Notes: a model not told the origin generated them from the letters alone. Shown: positions 53,094-62,372, numbered from the stretch's first letter. The stretch: 64,000 bases of DNA from Streptomyces cinnabarinus (GCF_027270315.1 NZ_CP114413.1:4216001-4280000); one strand, 5' to 3'. Program-made: numbers and translations.

Positions 53094-53435
53094 TCAGGAA
53101 GCCGCCAGCCGCTCCAGTCGGCGGTGACCCCAGTCGGAGAGGGGGCCGAGGAGTCCGGAGAGTTCACGGCCGAAGTCGGTCAGCGAGTAGACCGTCTTCA
53201 GCGGGAGCACGTCATGCACCTCCCGGTGCACCAGACCGTCCTCCACCATCTCGCGCAACGCCTGCGTCAGCACCTTCTCGCTGAGCCCGGGCAGTTTGCG
53301 CCGCAGTTCACCGGGGCGCTGCGGGCCTGATTCCAGCAGCCACAACACGCCCGTCTTCCACTTGCCGTCGATCACCGCGATGGCGGCGGTCACTCCACAG
53401 ACGTTCGGATCATGAGCACGGCTGCGCGTCATCAT
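53094..53435 (-). CDS. HxlR-family transcriptional regulator
   Basis: 113 residues. Winged-helix HxlR: CGVTAAIAVIDGKWKTGVLWLLESGPQRPGELRRKLPGLSEKVLTQALREMVEDGLVHREVH with an N-terminal Cys (NVCG) that in some members senses quinones or aldehydes. Divergent from the imine-reductase-like gene with 46 bases between; ATACG-CA-CGTAT (53447-53458) in that gap is a likely operator. Confidence 0.92.
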   Translation of the reverse strand: MMTRSRAHDPNVCGVTAAIAVIDGKWKTGVLWLLESGPQRPGELRRKLPGLSEKVLTQALREMVEDGLVHREVHDVLPLKTVYSLTDFGRELSGLLGPLSDWGHRRLERLAAS

Positions 53436-53481
53436 CGCCCCTTTTTATACGCACGTATTCGCTTATGGGAGTTGAAGAAGC

Positions 53482-54399
53482 ATGTCCACGTACGACCAGT
53501 CTGCCGTCACCGAATCCGTCGCCGAGTCCGCCGTCACGGTCATCGGCCTCGGACCGATGGGCCGCGCGCTGGCCGGGGCCTTCGTGGCGGCGGGAGTACG
53601 GACCACGGTGTGGAACCGTACGCCGGGCCGCGACCGTGACCTGGTCGCCGCCGGCGCGATCAGCGCGGCCACGGCGGCGGAGGCGGTCGCGGCGAGCCCG
53701 CTGACCGTGGTCTGCGTCGTGAACTACGACGCCTCCGACGCGATCCTGCGCCAGGACGAGGTCACCGCCGCGCTGAAGGGCCGTACCGTCGTCAACCTCA
53801 CCGCCGACATCCCGGACCGCTCGCGGTCCACCTCGGAGTGGGCGGACGCGCACGGGATCTCCTACCTCGACGGCGCGATCATGACCCCGACGCCGAGCAT
53901 CGGCACGCCGGACGCGGTGTTCATCCTGAGCGGCCCGAAGGACCTCTACGACCGGCACCACCACACGCTCGCCGTCCTGGGCGGCAGCCACACCCACCTC
54001 GGCGAGGACATCGGCCGGGCCGCCGCCTACGACGTCGCCCTGCTCGACATCTTCTGGACGACGATGGCGGGCTACGCGCACGCCCTCGCGGTGGCCCGCG
54101 CCGAGGGCATCACGGGCCGTGAGCTGGCCCCCTTCGCCGGAGGCATCGCCGCGATCCTGCCGGACCTCTTCACGGAGTTCGCCACGGACCTGGACGAGGC
54201 CACGTACTCCGGCGAGCTCAACCCCATCACCTCCGCCGTCTCCACCATGAGCCACGTCGTCCACGCCTCCGAGTCCCACGGCATCGACGCGAGCCTGATG
54301 CGCCTGATCGAGGGCTACGCCCGCCGGGTGGTGGCCCAGGGCCACGGCACGGGCGGCTTCATCCGGGTGGCCGACCTGCTGACCGGCCGGCCCAAGTAG
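53482..54399 (+). CDS. NAD(P)-dependent oxidoreductase, imine reductase-like
   Basis: 305 residues. Rossmann motif VTVIGLGPMGRALAGAF, NADP-type WNRTPGRDRDLV, and the all-helical C-terminal domain of beta-hydroxyacid dehydrogenases. Asp in AAAYDVALLDIFW occupies the catalytic position described for (R)-selective imine reductases. The substrate is unknown. Likely regulated by the divergent HxlR protein. Confidence 0.88.
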   Translation: MSTYDQSAVTESVAESAVTVIGLGPMGRALAGAFVAAGVRTTVWNRTPGRDRDLVAAGAISAATAAEAVAASPLTVVCVVNYDASDAILRQDEVTAALKGRTVVNLTADIPDRSRSTSEWADAHGISYLDGAIMTPTPSIGTPDAVFILSGPKDLYDRHHHTLAVLGGSHTHLGEDIGRAAAYDVALLDIFWTTMAGYAHALAVARAEGITGRELAPFAGGIAAILPDLFTEFATDLDEATYSGELNPITSAVSTMSHVVHASESHGIDASLMRLIEGYARRVVAQGHGTGGFIRVADLLTGRPK

Positions 54400-54405
54400 T
54401 CCGGC

Positions 54406-56412
54406 TCAGAACGGCAACCCCCGCGTATGCACCACGTCGAGTCGTGACACCGCCCGCGTCAGGGCCACGTAGAGGCGGTGCAGGCCCCGTTCCTCCGACT
54501 CCGCGATGGTGCTGGGCTCGACGACGATCACGTGGTCGTACTCCAGACCCTTGCAGAGACCGGCCGGGGTCAGGGTGACGCGGGGGTCGCCGGGGAGGGC
54601 GTCGCGCAGGCGCGGGACGTCCGCGTCGGCGGCGATCACGCCGATGGCGCCCTCCTGGGTGAGTGCGTGCCGTACCGCCTTCGCGACCGTTTCCGCCATC
54701 TCGACCGGGTGGGTCCGGTGCAGGGTCAGTTCGCCGTCCGCGCGCAGGGAACGCGCCGCGGGCACGTCCACGTCGAGGTGCGGGAGGAGGCGGTTCGCGA
54801 GTTCCGCCACGGCCGCGGGCATACGGAAACCCGTGGTCAGGGGGACCAGGGTGGCGTCCGGCCTGCCCAGGTGGGTGAGCAGGGGGCGCCACGAGCGGGC
54901 CGCCCACGGTGTCGTTCCCTGCGCCAGGTCGCCCAGCACCGTGAGCGAGCCGAAGGGCGCCCGGCGGGCGATCGCCCGGCACTCCATGGCGGAGAGGTCC
55001 TGGGCCTCGTCGACGACGACATGGCCGTAGCCCCGTGGGTGTTCCATCAGGCCGGACAGCTCGTCGAGGAGGACCAGGTCGGCCGGGGACCAGCGCGCCG
55101 ACTTCCAGGAGCGCGGCGGCCGGGTCCACAGGATCGCCCGCTGCTCGTCGGCGTCCAGCAGTTCACCGGCCGCCCGCGCCAACACCTCCTGCCGCGTGAG
55201 CAGTTCGGCCAGCACCTCCTCCGGCCACACCCTCGGCCACACCGCGTCGACGTACGGACCCGCGCCCCGCGCCCCCGCCATCCGGCGCGCCCAGGCGTTC
55301 GGCCGCGGCCCGGCCCGCCGCTCGGCCCGCCGCCGCAGTGCCGCCACGATCCGGGTGCGCACCCGCTCCCGGCCGACCCCGTACAGCGGTTCCTCGGCGC
55401 GCACCTCCCGGACGATCCCCGCGAGTTCGTCCTCGCCGACCCGCCAGCGGTACGAACCGTCCGGCACGACCAGCTCCCCCGCGCCCTCCACCACACGCGC
55501 GTACAGGGCCCGCCGCAGCACCTCCGCCATCCGGACGTCGTGCTTGACGACGGCCGCCCGCTCCGGGTCGGCGCCCGTGGCGGGACCCCGCGCGATCTCC
55601 TCCAGCAGGGTCGACTGGCGGACACCCGTCTCGCCGAGCGCGGGCAGCACCTCGGAGATGTAGGCGAGGAAGGTCCGGTTGGGGCCGAGGATCAGCAGCC
55701 CGGAGCGCTGGACGCGCTGGGGGTGGGTGTAGAGGAGATACGCGGCCCGGTGCAGCCCCACCGCCGTCTTGCCGGTGCCCGGGGCGCCCTGCACACAGAC
55801 CGAGACGGTGAGACCGGCGCGGACCAGGTCGTCCTGCTCGGGCTGGATGGTCGCGGCGATGTCCCGCATGGGCCCGACCCGCGGCCGTTCTATCTCCCGC
55901 GTGACGATCTCGCTGACCTGCGACTCGCCCCGCTCCAGACGCTCGTCCTCCAGTCCGGTGAGGTCGGCGGAGGCCCCCCGGCTGCCGGGCGCCCACCCGA
56001 ACCGCCGCCGCACGGCCACGCCTTGGGGTGCGCGGGCGCTCGCCTGGTAGAAGGCCCGGGAGACGGGCGCCCGCCAGTCCACGACGAGCGGCGGGGCGGC
56101 CGGGTCCTCGGTGATCCGCAGCCGGCCGACGTGGTAGCTCTCACCGGCATGCGCACCGGCGTGTTCTCCCCCGCGAAAGTCCAGCCGCCCGAAGAACAGC
56201 GGCCCCTCGGGCAGTTCCCGCATCGCCTTGGCCCGACTGCGCAGCCGGTACCCGAGGACCTCGGCGTCGGCCCCGGAGGCGGAGACGTCCGCACCGACGA
56301 CGACCTGTTCATCGGCGCCGGTGACCATCGCGTCGAGGGCGGCACGGCAGCGGTCGTGGTGGGCTCGTTCGGTGCGCAGAAGATCGCGCAGGGCAGGGTC
56401 GTCGGCCGTCAT
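54406..56412 (-). CDS. HelD-like UvrD-family RNA-polymerase-associated ATPase
   Basis: 668 residues. N-terminal coiled region and insertions typical of HelD, Walker A CVQGAPGTGKTAVGLHRAAYLLY, DEAQD box VVVDEAQDLSAMECRA, and C-terminal KGLEYDHVIVVEPSTI and RLYVALTRAVSRLDVVHTRG. Actinobacterial HelD binds and frees stalled RNA polymerase; a related HelR protects RNAP from rifamycins. No rifamycin-associated element was seen upstream, so a resistance role is only possible. Preceded by a GTTAAA palindrome and a TetR gene on the same strand. Confidence 0.88.
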   Translation of the reverse strand: MTADDPALRDLLRTERAHHDRCRAALDAMVTGADEQVVVGADVSASGADAEVLGYRLRSRAKAMRELPEGPLFFGRLDFRGGEHAGAHAGESYHVGRLRITEDPAAPPLVVDWRAPVSRAFYQASARAPQGVAVRRRFGWAPGSRGASADLTGLEDERLERGESQVSEIVTREIERPRVGPMRDIAATIQPEQDDLVRAGLTVSVCVQGAPGTGKTAVGLHRAAYLLYTHPQRVQRSGLLILGPNRTFLAYISEVLPALGETGVRQSTLLEEIARGPATGADPERAAVVKHDVRMAEVLRRALYARVVEGAGELVVPDGSYRWRVGEDELAGIVREVRAEEPLYGVGRERVRTRIVAALRRRAERRAGPRPNAWARRMAGARGAGPYVDAVWPRVWPEEVLAELLTRQEVLARAAGELLDADEQRAILWTRPPRSWKSARWSPADLVLLDELSGLMEHPRGYGHVVVDEAQDLSAMECRAIARRAPFGSLTVLGDLAQGTTPWAARSWRPLLTHLGRPDATLVPLTTGFRMPAAVAELANRLLPHLDVDVPAARSLRADGELTLHRTHPVEMAETVAKAVRHALTQEGAIGVIAADADVPRLRDALPGDPRVTLTPAGLCKGLEYDHVIVVEPSTIAESEERGLHRLYVALTRAVSRLDVVHTRGLPF

Positions 56413-56443
56413 TCCACCGAGCGTACGCGAAAAACGTAACCGA

Positions 56444-56457
56444 GTTAAATTTTTAAC
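56444..56457. promoter_or_regulatory. AT-rich palindrome before the helD-like gene
   Basis: GTTAAA-TT-TTTAAC, perfect arms, in the short interval between the TetR stop and the helicase start; by far the most AT-rich spot nearby. May be an operator for the adjacent TetR or part of the promoter. Confidence 0.4.
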
Positions 56458-56463
56458 CCAGAC

Positions 56464-57072
56464 TCAACCCAGCTGGGGCACCAACCGCCCGAACGCCCGC
56501 TGAGCCGCCGCCACCGCGTCCCCCCGCACGTCCTCCACCCGCTCCCCCTCCGAGATCCGCCGCCAGTTCTCCAGCGCGAGGATCCGCTGGACGGCCATGA
56601 TCTGCCCGGCGGCCAGCCGCGCGTCCAGATCGCCGCCGAGCGCCTCGGCGAGGGCGGTCTCGGACCGCTGCTGATGCGTGTACGCGCGGGCGACCAGGGC
56701 CGGAGTGCCGTAGAGCAGGGAGTGGAAGGCGAGCACCTGGGGGTGGTCGTTGAGCCCGGTGACGGGATCGCACCGATCAAGTCCCGCCAGGAAATGCCGC
56801 AGCAACGCCTCCACGGGCGACCCCCCGACCGCCTCCGCCTCCCTGACCACCCGAGCCGACTCGTCCTCATGGTCGGAGATCCGATACAGCACCAGATCCT
56901 CCTTGGCCGGGAAGTACCGGAAGAGCGTCGGCTTGGAGATCTCCGCCGCGGCCGCCACCTCGGCCACCGACACCGCGTCGAACCCCTTCTCCAGAAAGAG
57001 CCGGATCGCCACCTCCGAAACGGCCTCGTACATCCGCCGCCGCTTCCGCTCCCGCAACCCGGTCTCACTCAT
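56464..57072 (-). CDS. TetR-family transcriptional regulator
   Basis: 202 residues from the ATG at 57072. N-terminal HTH (RMYEAVSEVAIRLFLEKGFDAVSVAEVAAAAEISKPTLFRYFPAKEDLVLYRI) is a textbook TetR domain; the C-terminal ligand domain is divergent. Upstream of the helD-like gene on the same strand with 51 bases between, so it may control that gene. Confidence 0.92.
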   Translation of the reverse strand: MSETGLRERKRRRMYEAVSEVAIRLFLEKGFDAVSVAEVAAAAEISKPTLFRYFPAKEDLVLYRISDHEDESARVVREAEAVGGSPVEALLRHFLAGLDRCDPVTGLNDHPQVLAFHSLLYGTPALVARAYTHQQRSETALAEALGGDLDARLAAGQIMAVQRILALENWRRISEGERVEDVRGDAVAAAQRAFGRLVPQLG

Positions 57073-57101
57073 ACGTCGAGCGTACGCAGGCCCGGACGCG
57101 G

Positions 57102-59276
57102 TCAGGCCAGGGCACGGGCCAGGTGCGGGTTCGCGGTCGGGCGGGTCGGCAGGCCGAGCGAGCCGATCGCCGCGGCCAGGGTCATGCCGTACGAGTCCAC
57201 CGCGCGCCGGACGTTGGGGGCATCCAGGCTGGCCCCCGTGACCAGGCGGTCGAGGTCGATGTAGGCCGAGCGGACGATCTCGATCCAGCGGTAGACCCGC
57301 CAGTCCCGCCACCAGTCGACCGTGAACTCCGCGTCCAGCCGCTTCGACCAGCGCTCGAACATCCGGTCCCGGATCTCCGGGCGGGTCGGGGTGAGATGGA
57401 TGTGCCGGACCAGGTCGTAGAGCGGATCGCCGACGACCGCCATCTCCCAGTCGATGAGGGTCAGCGCCAGCTCGTCGGAGCGGCGCACCAGGTTCCACGG
57501 GTTGAGGTCGCCGTGGAGGAGGGCGGGGCGGCGCTCGCTGACCCGGTGCCGGGCGAGGATCTGTCTGAGACGCGGGGCGTCCGGCAGGCCGAGCAGCCGG
57601 GCGAGCCGCTGGGACTCCTTCGGCAGCTCGGCCACGAGCTGGACGAGCTGCTCGCTGAGCCAGGTGTAGAAGCGGCCCTCTCCGGCGGCCGGGTCGACCT
57701 CGCGGAAGTTGACCCGGGTCAGCGCGCCGAGCTGGTCGACGAGCCGGTCGGCCTCGTGCGGCAGCAGGCCGTGCACGGGGTGGCCGGGCGGCCGCCCGAT
57801 GTCCTGCGGGCCCTCGTAGGTGTGAATGGCGAAAGGTTCACTCTGATAACTCGTGCCCAGCGCCAGGAACTTCGGGGCCGCGATCGGCAGCCCCGAGCGC
57901 TCGATGGCCCGCAGCACGGCGTGCTCGGTCAGGAAGCCCCGCTCACGGCGGCAGGCGTCGGCCACCTTGCGCCGGACCACCACCGGGAAGTCCACTCCGG
58001 GCACCTGGACCACAGAGTTCAGATGGCCGGTGCCCTTGAAGACCCGCCCGGCGGGGGCGGCGCCCTCCGCGTGCAGGGCCTCGAACACGGCCGCGCTCGG
58101 GAACCGGGGGTGCTCCGGGACACGGCGCTCGGGATCCCAGTCCCTGATCCGGGCCTGTGGCCTGCGGCTCGCGTCCCTCGCCTCGCGCCAGCGGAACAGG
58201 ATCCGTCCGATCTCCGGCTCACCGGGGAGGTTCCCGAGCCCCAGCGGCCGGGCCGCCGCCTCCAGCGCGCGGCACACCCGTGCCGTCGCCTCGGCGAGGC
58301 TCTCGTCGTCGGTCCGGTCCCGCAGGGAGGCCGCGGCCCGCATGACGTCCGGGTAGACGGACTGCGCGCGTTCGAAGTCAAGGTAGTGGTCGAGGTCCCG
58401 GCGCAGGCCGTTGACGGCACCGGGCCGGGCCTGCCGCATCGCCTCGGCCCACGCCCCGATGACCTCGTCCCACTGGTGCTCGGGGTAGCGCATGCGCACC
58501 AGATGCGTGGCGAGGTCGTGCAGCGGATCGCCGTAGGAGGCCAGCTCCCAGTCAACGCAGAACAGCGGCGGCTCGGCCTCGAACGGCAGGATCAGGTTCT
58601 CGCGGTGCAGATCGGTGTGGAGCAGGGCGTACGGCCGTCTGGCCATCGCGGGGACCCGGTCGGCGAGCCGCGCCATGGCGTCCTCGGGGATGCCGAGGGC
58701 GGCGAACAGCCCGCCGAACTCACGCCAGTTGGGCTGCCGGACCTGCCGGTCGGCGAGATGGGCCAGCGTCCGCAGGAACCCCTGGCTGTCCTTGTCGTTG
58801 CGCGGCCAGGCCGCGGGCAGCCGGGGCAGTGCCTCCCGCCGCACCTGCGCCATCCCGGCGAACACCTCGGCCAGGGCCTTCACCAGCAGGGTGTCGAGGG
58901 GCTTGCCGTCGGCGCAGACACGGGCGAGCGTGGTGCCCTCCACATAGCTGTGGACGGCGAAGTCCGGTCCCTTGGCCAGGCATTGCGGCACATGCGGCAG
59001 CTGCTTGCCCACGGCCGCCAGGATCTCCGCTTCGACCGGCCAGGTCCGGACCACGACCGGCAGCGCCCCGGGACGCCGCATCCGCACGGTGACCTGGGTA
59101 CCGGGCTCCCGGCCGAGTCTGCGGGCCATGTCCGTGGTGAGCGGAAGGACGTAGTTCCGGTTGTGGTGGCCGCTGGTGGCGCGGCCCCGCCGGGCGGCCT
59201 GCGCGACGAAGGCCCGGACGGCGGCGGACGCTGGGCGTTCCCCGGGGAAGGGGCCGGGAAGAGGTGGTGCGCCCAC
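57102..59276 (-). CDS. Tandem aminoglycoside phosphotransferase-fold kinase
   Basis: 724 residues from the GTG at 59276, chosen because GGAG lies 6 bases upstream and codon bias is weak before it; the frame is open to 59396. Two complete kinase lobes are fused: LLHTDLHRENLILPFE with CVDWELASYGDPLHDL in the first and LLHGDLNPWNLVRRSD with LIDWEMAVVGDPLYDL in the second. Both have the HxD and D(W)E catalytic and metal residues, so both may be active. It follows a HAD hydrolase and a GntR gene on the same strand. Substrate unknown; a small-molecule or sugar kinase is inferred. Confidence 0.85.
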   Translation of the reverse strand: MGAPPLPGPFPGERPASAAVRAFVAQAARRGRATSGHHNRNYVLPLTTDMARRLGREPGTQVTVRMRRPGALPVVVRTWPVEAEILAAVGKQLPHVPQCLAKGPDFAVHSYVEGTTLARVCADGKPLDTLLVKALAEVFAGMAQVRREALPRLPAAWPRNDKDSQGFLRTLAHLADRQVRQPNWREFGGLFAALGIPEDAMARLADRVPAMARRPYALLHTDLHRENLILPFEAEPPLFCVDWELASYGDPLHDLATHLVRMRYPEHQWDEVIGAWAEAMRQARPGAVNGLRRDLDHYLDFERAQSVYPDVMRAAASLRDRTDDESLAEATARVCRALEAAARPLGLGNLPGEPEIGRILFRWREARDASRRPQARIRDWDPERRVPEHPRFPSAAVFEALHAEGAAPAGRVFKGTGHLNSVVQVPGVDFPVVVRRKVADACRRERGFLTEHAVLRAIERSGLPIAAPKFLALGTSYQSEPFAIHTYEGPQDIGRPPGHPVHGLLPHEADRLVDQLGALTRVNFREVDPAAGEGRFYTWLSEQLVQLVAELPKESQRLARLLGLPDAPRLRQILARHRVSERRPALLHGDLNPWNLVRRSDELALTLIDWEMAVVGDPLYDLVRHIHLTPTRPEIRDRMFERWSKRLDAEFTVDWWRDWRVYRWIEIVRSAYIDLDRLVTGASLDAPNVRRAVDSYGMTLAAAIGSLGLPTRPTANPHLARALA

Positions 59277-59511
59277 GGGCCGCTCCGGATGTTCACGCAG
59301 GACACGGAAGGTATGGCAGACAGTAAGTGCGCGTTGTAGCAGGCGCGACCGGAGGCGGGCTTGAGTAGCCGCATCGGGTGGTTTGCGGCTGTTCACGCAC
59401 CGGTCGGCCGGGCTGTCGGAGACTGGCTTGTTCTCGCCGCTCCATGACCCTGTATACGAGCGAAACAGAGCGTCCGCTCAGGCGGTGCGCGAAGCGTAGC
59501 GTACGCGGGGG

Positions 59512-60258
59512 TCAGCTCAGGCCCCGAACCACTCGAAGCACCGGCCACAGCGAGCCGACGACCGCCGTCGCCCCCGCCTCCCGCAGCAGCCGCTCCTTGC
59601 GGCCGTTACGCGCGTAGCCCAGGAACGGAACCCCGGCGTTCCGGGCGGCGAGGTAGTCGGAGGGGGTGTCGCCGATCATCAGCGCCGCCCTGGGGGCCGC
59701 GCCCATGGCGTTCAGGGCGCGGTTCAGACAGTGCGGATGGGGCTTGAGGTGGTTCAACTGCTGGGTGCGGCCGTAGAAGTGCGGGGTGAAGCAGGACGTG
59801 AGCCCTCGGCTCGCGAGGTAACTGCGCACCACGCGCGGGGAGTTGTTGGTCGCGACGGCCAGCCGGGAGCCGACCGCGGTCCAGGTGCGGATCAGCGGAT
59901 CGGCGTACGGGGTCGGCATGGCGGAGCCGGCGGCCCGCAGCTCCTCCTTGGTCAAACGTTCCTCCAGCTCGGCGACCAGGTCGCTGCCCGGGTGCCGGCG
60001 GTCCACGGCGCGCAGCACGACCTGCGGGTCGAGGGACTTGCGTTCGTCGGCCGTGAGCAGACTGTGCAGACCGCGCCCTTCCAGCCACTCCACCAGGTCG
60101 GTCGCCACCCGCTCCGCCTTGTGCCCGGCGAACAGCCGGCAGACGGGCCCGTCGAAGTCCCAGAGCACCACGCGGGCGTCGCTGATCAGGTTCCGGAGTT
60201 CTTCGGGGTCGTTCTCGGTCCGCTCGGTCACTGCTTCAGCCTGCGTCTCAGAGGTCAC
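59512..60258 (-). CDS. HAD-family phosphatase
   Basis: 248 residues, GTG start whose G is the last base of the upstream GntR stop (TAGTG). HAD motifs: I VVLWDFDGPVCRLF, II AVATNNSP, III LKPHPHCL, IV MIGDTPSDYLAARNAG. Probably a phosphoglycolate-phosphatase-like enzyme for a small phosphoester. Sits between GntR and the tandem kinase on one strand, so the three likely form an operon: a phosphatase and a kinase under one regulator. Confidence 0.9.
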   Translation of the reverse strand: MTSETQAEAVTERTENDPEELRNLISDARVVLWDFDGPVCRLFAGHKAERVATDLVEWLEGRGLHSLLTADERKSLDPQVVLRAVDRRHPGSDLVAELEERLTKEELRAAGSAMPTPYADPLIRTWTAVGSRLAVATNNSPRVVRSYLASRGLTSCFTPHFYGRTQQLNHLKPHPHCLNRALNAMGAAPRAALMIGDTPSDYLAARNAGVPFLGYARNGRKERLLREAGATAVVGSLWPVLRVVRGLS

Positions 60259-61130
60259 TAGGAGAGTGTCAGCTCAGTGGAGATCGTTTCCCAGAGGGCG
60301 TCGAACCACTTCTGGGATTCCTCCACGAAGGCTCCGTCGCGCTCCTCGGCCTGCCTGGCGAAGGAGAACAGCAGGGACTGGGTGCCCAGTACGTCGTACA
60401 TCTCCAGGGTCCGGCTCTCGTACTCCTCCGCCCGCTCGGTGACCACGTAGTACCCGATCAGCGCCTCGTCGCCGTTGAGCAGATACAGCTTCACCGGGGG
60501 CGTGAAGGGCAGGGCGCGGAAGGTGACGCGGACGTCGACGCCGTGGGTGCTGCGGATCGCTTCGAGGTTGTGGCGCAGGACCCGCGCCTGGGCGTTGCGC
60601 ATCTCCAGCCAGCGCTTGTGGACCGAGTCGTCCTCGGCGTCGCCCTCGACCAGCACCGGAAAGGCGAGGGTGATCTCGCGGGACGGGAGCAGGATGCGGA
60701 CGTCGATGGACTCCGGGCGGACGGAGCCGGCGTGGATCCGGCGCAGCGGCTCGCCGAGGGCCAGCATCAGGGTCTCGGCGGTGTGACAGACGACGTCCAC
60801 CTTCACCTGGCGGGCGGCGAACGCCTCGGCCAGGCGGGGGGCGAGTCCGACCATGGTCGGCTTGGGCTCGCCGCGGGTGGGGGCGGGGGCGGCGATCCGC
60901 GGCGGGCTGCCCTTGCTGACATTGCTGAGCAGGCCGTCCTCCTGGAGCGCGCGCAGGGCCTGCCGGACGGTGCCGCGCTCGACGTTGAACTCCTCGGCGA
61001 GTTCCGCCTGCGTGGGCAGGCGGTCGCCCGCCTTGAGCTCGCCGGCGCGGATCCGCTCCCGCAGGATGTCGGCGATCTCCTGGGGGGAGAGCCTTCTGCT
61101 GCCGTTCACTGCCACGTTCTCCTGTGTCAC
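60258..61130 (-). CDS. GntR-family regulator, copy 1
   Basis: 290 residues from the GTG at 61130; alternative GTGs at 61115 and 61109. The chosen start gives the same distance (about 88 bases) from the upstream palindrome as in copy 2. GntR HTH (EIADILRERIRAGELKAGDRLPTQAELAEEFNVERGTVRQALRALQEDGLLSNVSKG) and a C-terminal effector domain shared with copy 2 (VKLYLLNGDEALIGYYVVTERAEEYESRTLEMYD). Likely regulates the HAD-kinase operon it heads and the divergent small membrane gene. Confidence 0.9.
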   Translation of the reverse strand: MTQENVAVNGSRRLSPQEIADILRERIRAGELKAGDRLPTQAELAEEFNVERGTVRQALRALQEDGLLSNVSKGSPPRIAAPAPTRGEPKPTMVGLAPRLAEAFAARQVKVDVVCHTAETLMLALGEPLRRIHAGSVRPESIDVRILLPSREITLAFPVLVEGDAEDDSVHKRWLEMRNAQARVLRHNLEAIRSTHGVDVRVTFRALPFTPPVKLYLLNGDEALIGYYVVTERAEEYESRTLEMYDVLGTQSLLFSFARQAEERDGAFVEESQKWFDALWETISTELTLS

Positions 61131-61217
61131 GACCAAACGCTACAACTCCACTCCATCTACGGGGAGTTGTTTGGAACTTGTTTATGACTAGTAACCAAGT
61201 GGGGACAACATAAGCAG

Positions 61218-61232
61218 AGTTGGTACCAACTT
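61218..61232. promoter_or_regulatory. GntR operator-like palindrome, site 1
   Basis: AGTTGG-TA-CCAACT in the interval between GntR copy 1 and the divergent 62-residue membrane protein gene. Near-identical to site 2 at 62459-62475. Confidence 0.6.
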
Positions 61233-61286
61233 GGCCGAGTTGGCGGAAGCTTTACCTCGGGTTGGAACACCAGAAGGGGGAACACC

Positions 61287-61475
61287 GTGCCTGTCATCGC
61301 CCTCCTCGCCGCAATCGTCGTCGTCGGCATCGAACAGAGTATCGAAGTCAAGTACGGCACCACCGGCATCGTCGGACTGCTGCTGCTCACGATAGGCATC
61401 AAGGCCAAGAGCCCCGCGATCAGCTCCGCCGGCGCCGTGGTGCTGGCCCTGCTGGTCTCGGGGCCCGCCCTATGA
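61287..61475 (+). CDS. Small two-helix membrane protein
   Basis: 62 residues, GTG start with AGAAGGGGG upstream. Two hydrophobic segments (VIALLAAIVVVGIEQSI and TGIVGLLLLTIGIKA, then AGAVVLALLVSGPAL). No domain recognised. Divergent from GntR copy 1 across the shared palindrome and convergent with GntR copy 2, overlapping its 3' end by 6 bases. Conserved in my memory in other Streptomyces; function unknown. Confidence 0.72.
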   Translation: MPVIALLAAIVVVGIEQSIEVKYGTTGIVGLLLLTIGIKAKSPAISSAGAVVLALLVSGPAL

Positions 61476-62372
61476 CGTCAGCTCCAGCTCCGAACTGATC
61501 GTTTCCCACAGCGAGTTGAACCACAGATGCGACTGCTCCACGAAGGTGGTGTCGCGCAGCCCGGTGCCCTGCTCGAAGGCGAACAGCATGGACCGGGTCC
61601 CCTCGGCGTCGTAGAGCTCCAGGAACTCGTGGTCGATCTCCTCCTCGCGACGCGTCACCGTGTAGTAGGCGAAGAGCGCCTCCACGCCGTTGAGCAGGTA
61701 CAGCTTCACCGGAGGCGTGAAAGGCAGGGCGCGAAAGGTGACCTGCACATCGATGCCGTGCGTCGCCCGCAGAGCCAGCAGATTGTGCTGGAGCACCTGG
61801 CCCTGGGCATTGCGCTGGGCCAGCCAGCGGCGGCGCAGCCGACCCGCGGCCGTGGCGTCCACGGGGGCCGGGAAGGCGAGATCGATATGACGGCTCGGCA
61901 ACAGGACCCGGACGTCGACCTTGGCCGGTTTCAGCCGTCCGGCGTGGATCTGGCGCAGCGGTTCGCCGAGGGCGAGGGTGAGCGAGACGGCGGTCAGACA
62001 CAGGGCGTCGATCTCGACGTGCGGAGCGGCGAAGGCGGACGCCGTACGGGGTGCGAGCGCCACCATGGTGGGCAGCGGCCGGGCTCCGGGGCCGGTCAGG
62101 GCCCTGCCGAGGTCCGGGGCGACGGTGGCGGGGCTGCCCTTGGACACGTTGATGAGCAGATGCTCGGACTGCAGGATGCGCAGGGCCTGCCGTACGGCTC
62201 CCCGTTCCACGCCGAACTCGTCGGCCAGCCGGGCCTGGGTCGGCATGCGCTGGCCGGGCTGGAGCTCGCCGGAGCGGATCCGGGCGCGCAGCTCGTCGGC
62301 CACCTCGCGATGTGACTTCTGTGGCCGCGGTGACCTCTTCCGTCCATTGACGGAGGCGTGTTTCGGGTCCAC
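61470..62372 (-). CDS. GntR-family regulator, copy 2
   Basis: 300 residues from the GTG at 62372. GntR HTH (EVADELRARIRSGELQPGQRMPTQARLADEFGVERGAVRQALRILQSEHLLINVSKGSPATV) and effector domain (VKLYLLNGVEALFAYYTVTRREEEIDHEFLELYDAEGTRSMLF) closely match copy 1 along the whole length, as do the 100 bases upstream. A duplication that included the promoter is the simplest explanation. Confidence 0.9.
   Translation of the reverse strand: MDPKHASVNGRKRSPRPQKSHREVADELRARIRSGELQPGQRMPTQARLADEFGVERGAVRQALRILQSEHLLINVSKGSPATVAPDLGRALTGPGARPLPTMVALAPRTASAFAAPHVEIDALCLTAVSLTLALGEPLRQIHAGRLKPAKVDVRVLLPSRHIDLAFPAPVDATAAGRLRRRWLAQRNAQGQVLQHNLLALRATHGIDVQVTFRALPFTPPVKLYLLNGVEALFAYYTVTRREEEIDHEFLELYDAEGTRSMLFAFEQGTGLRDTTFVEQSHLWFNSLWETISSELELTS

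Noticed and set aside
57123..59339. Open frame of about 740 codons on the plus strand
   Set aside because: Antisense shadow of the tandem APH kinase, whose catalytic motifs are intact.
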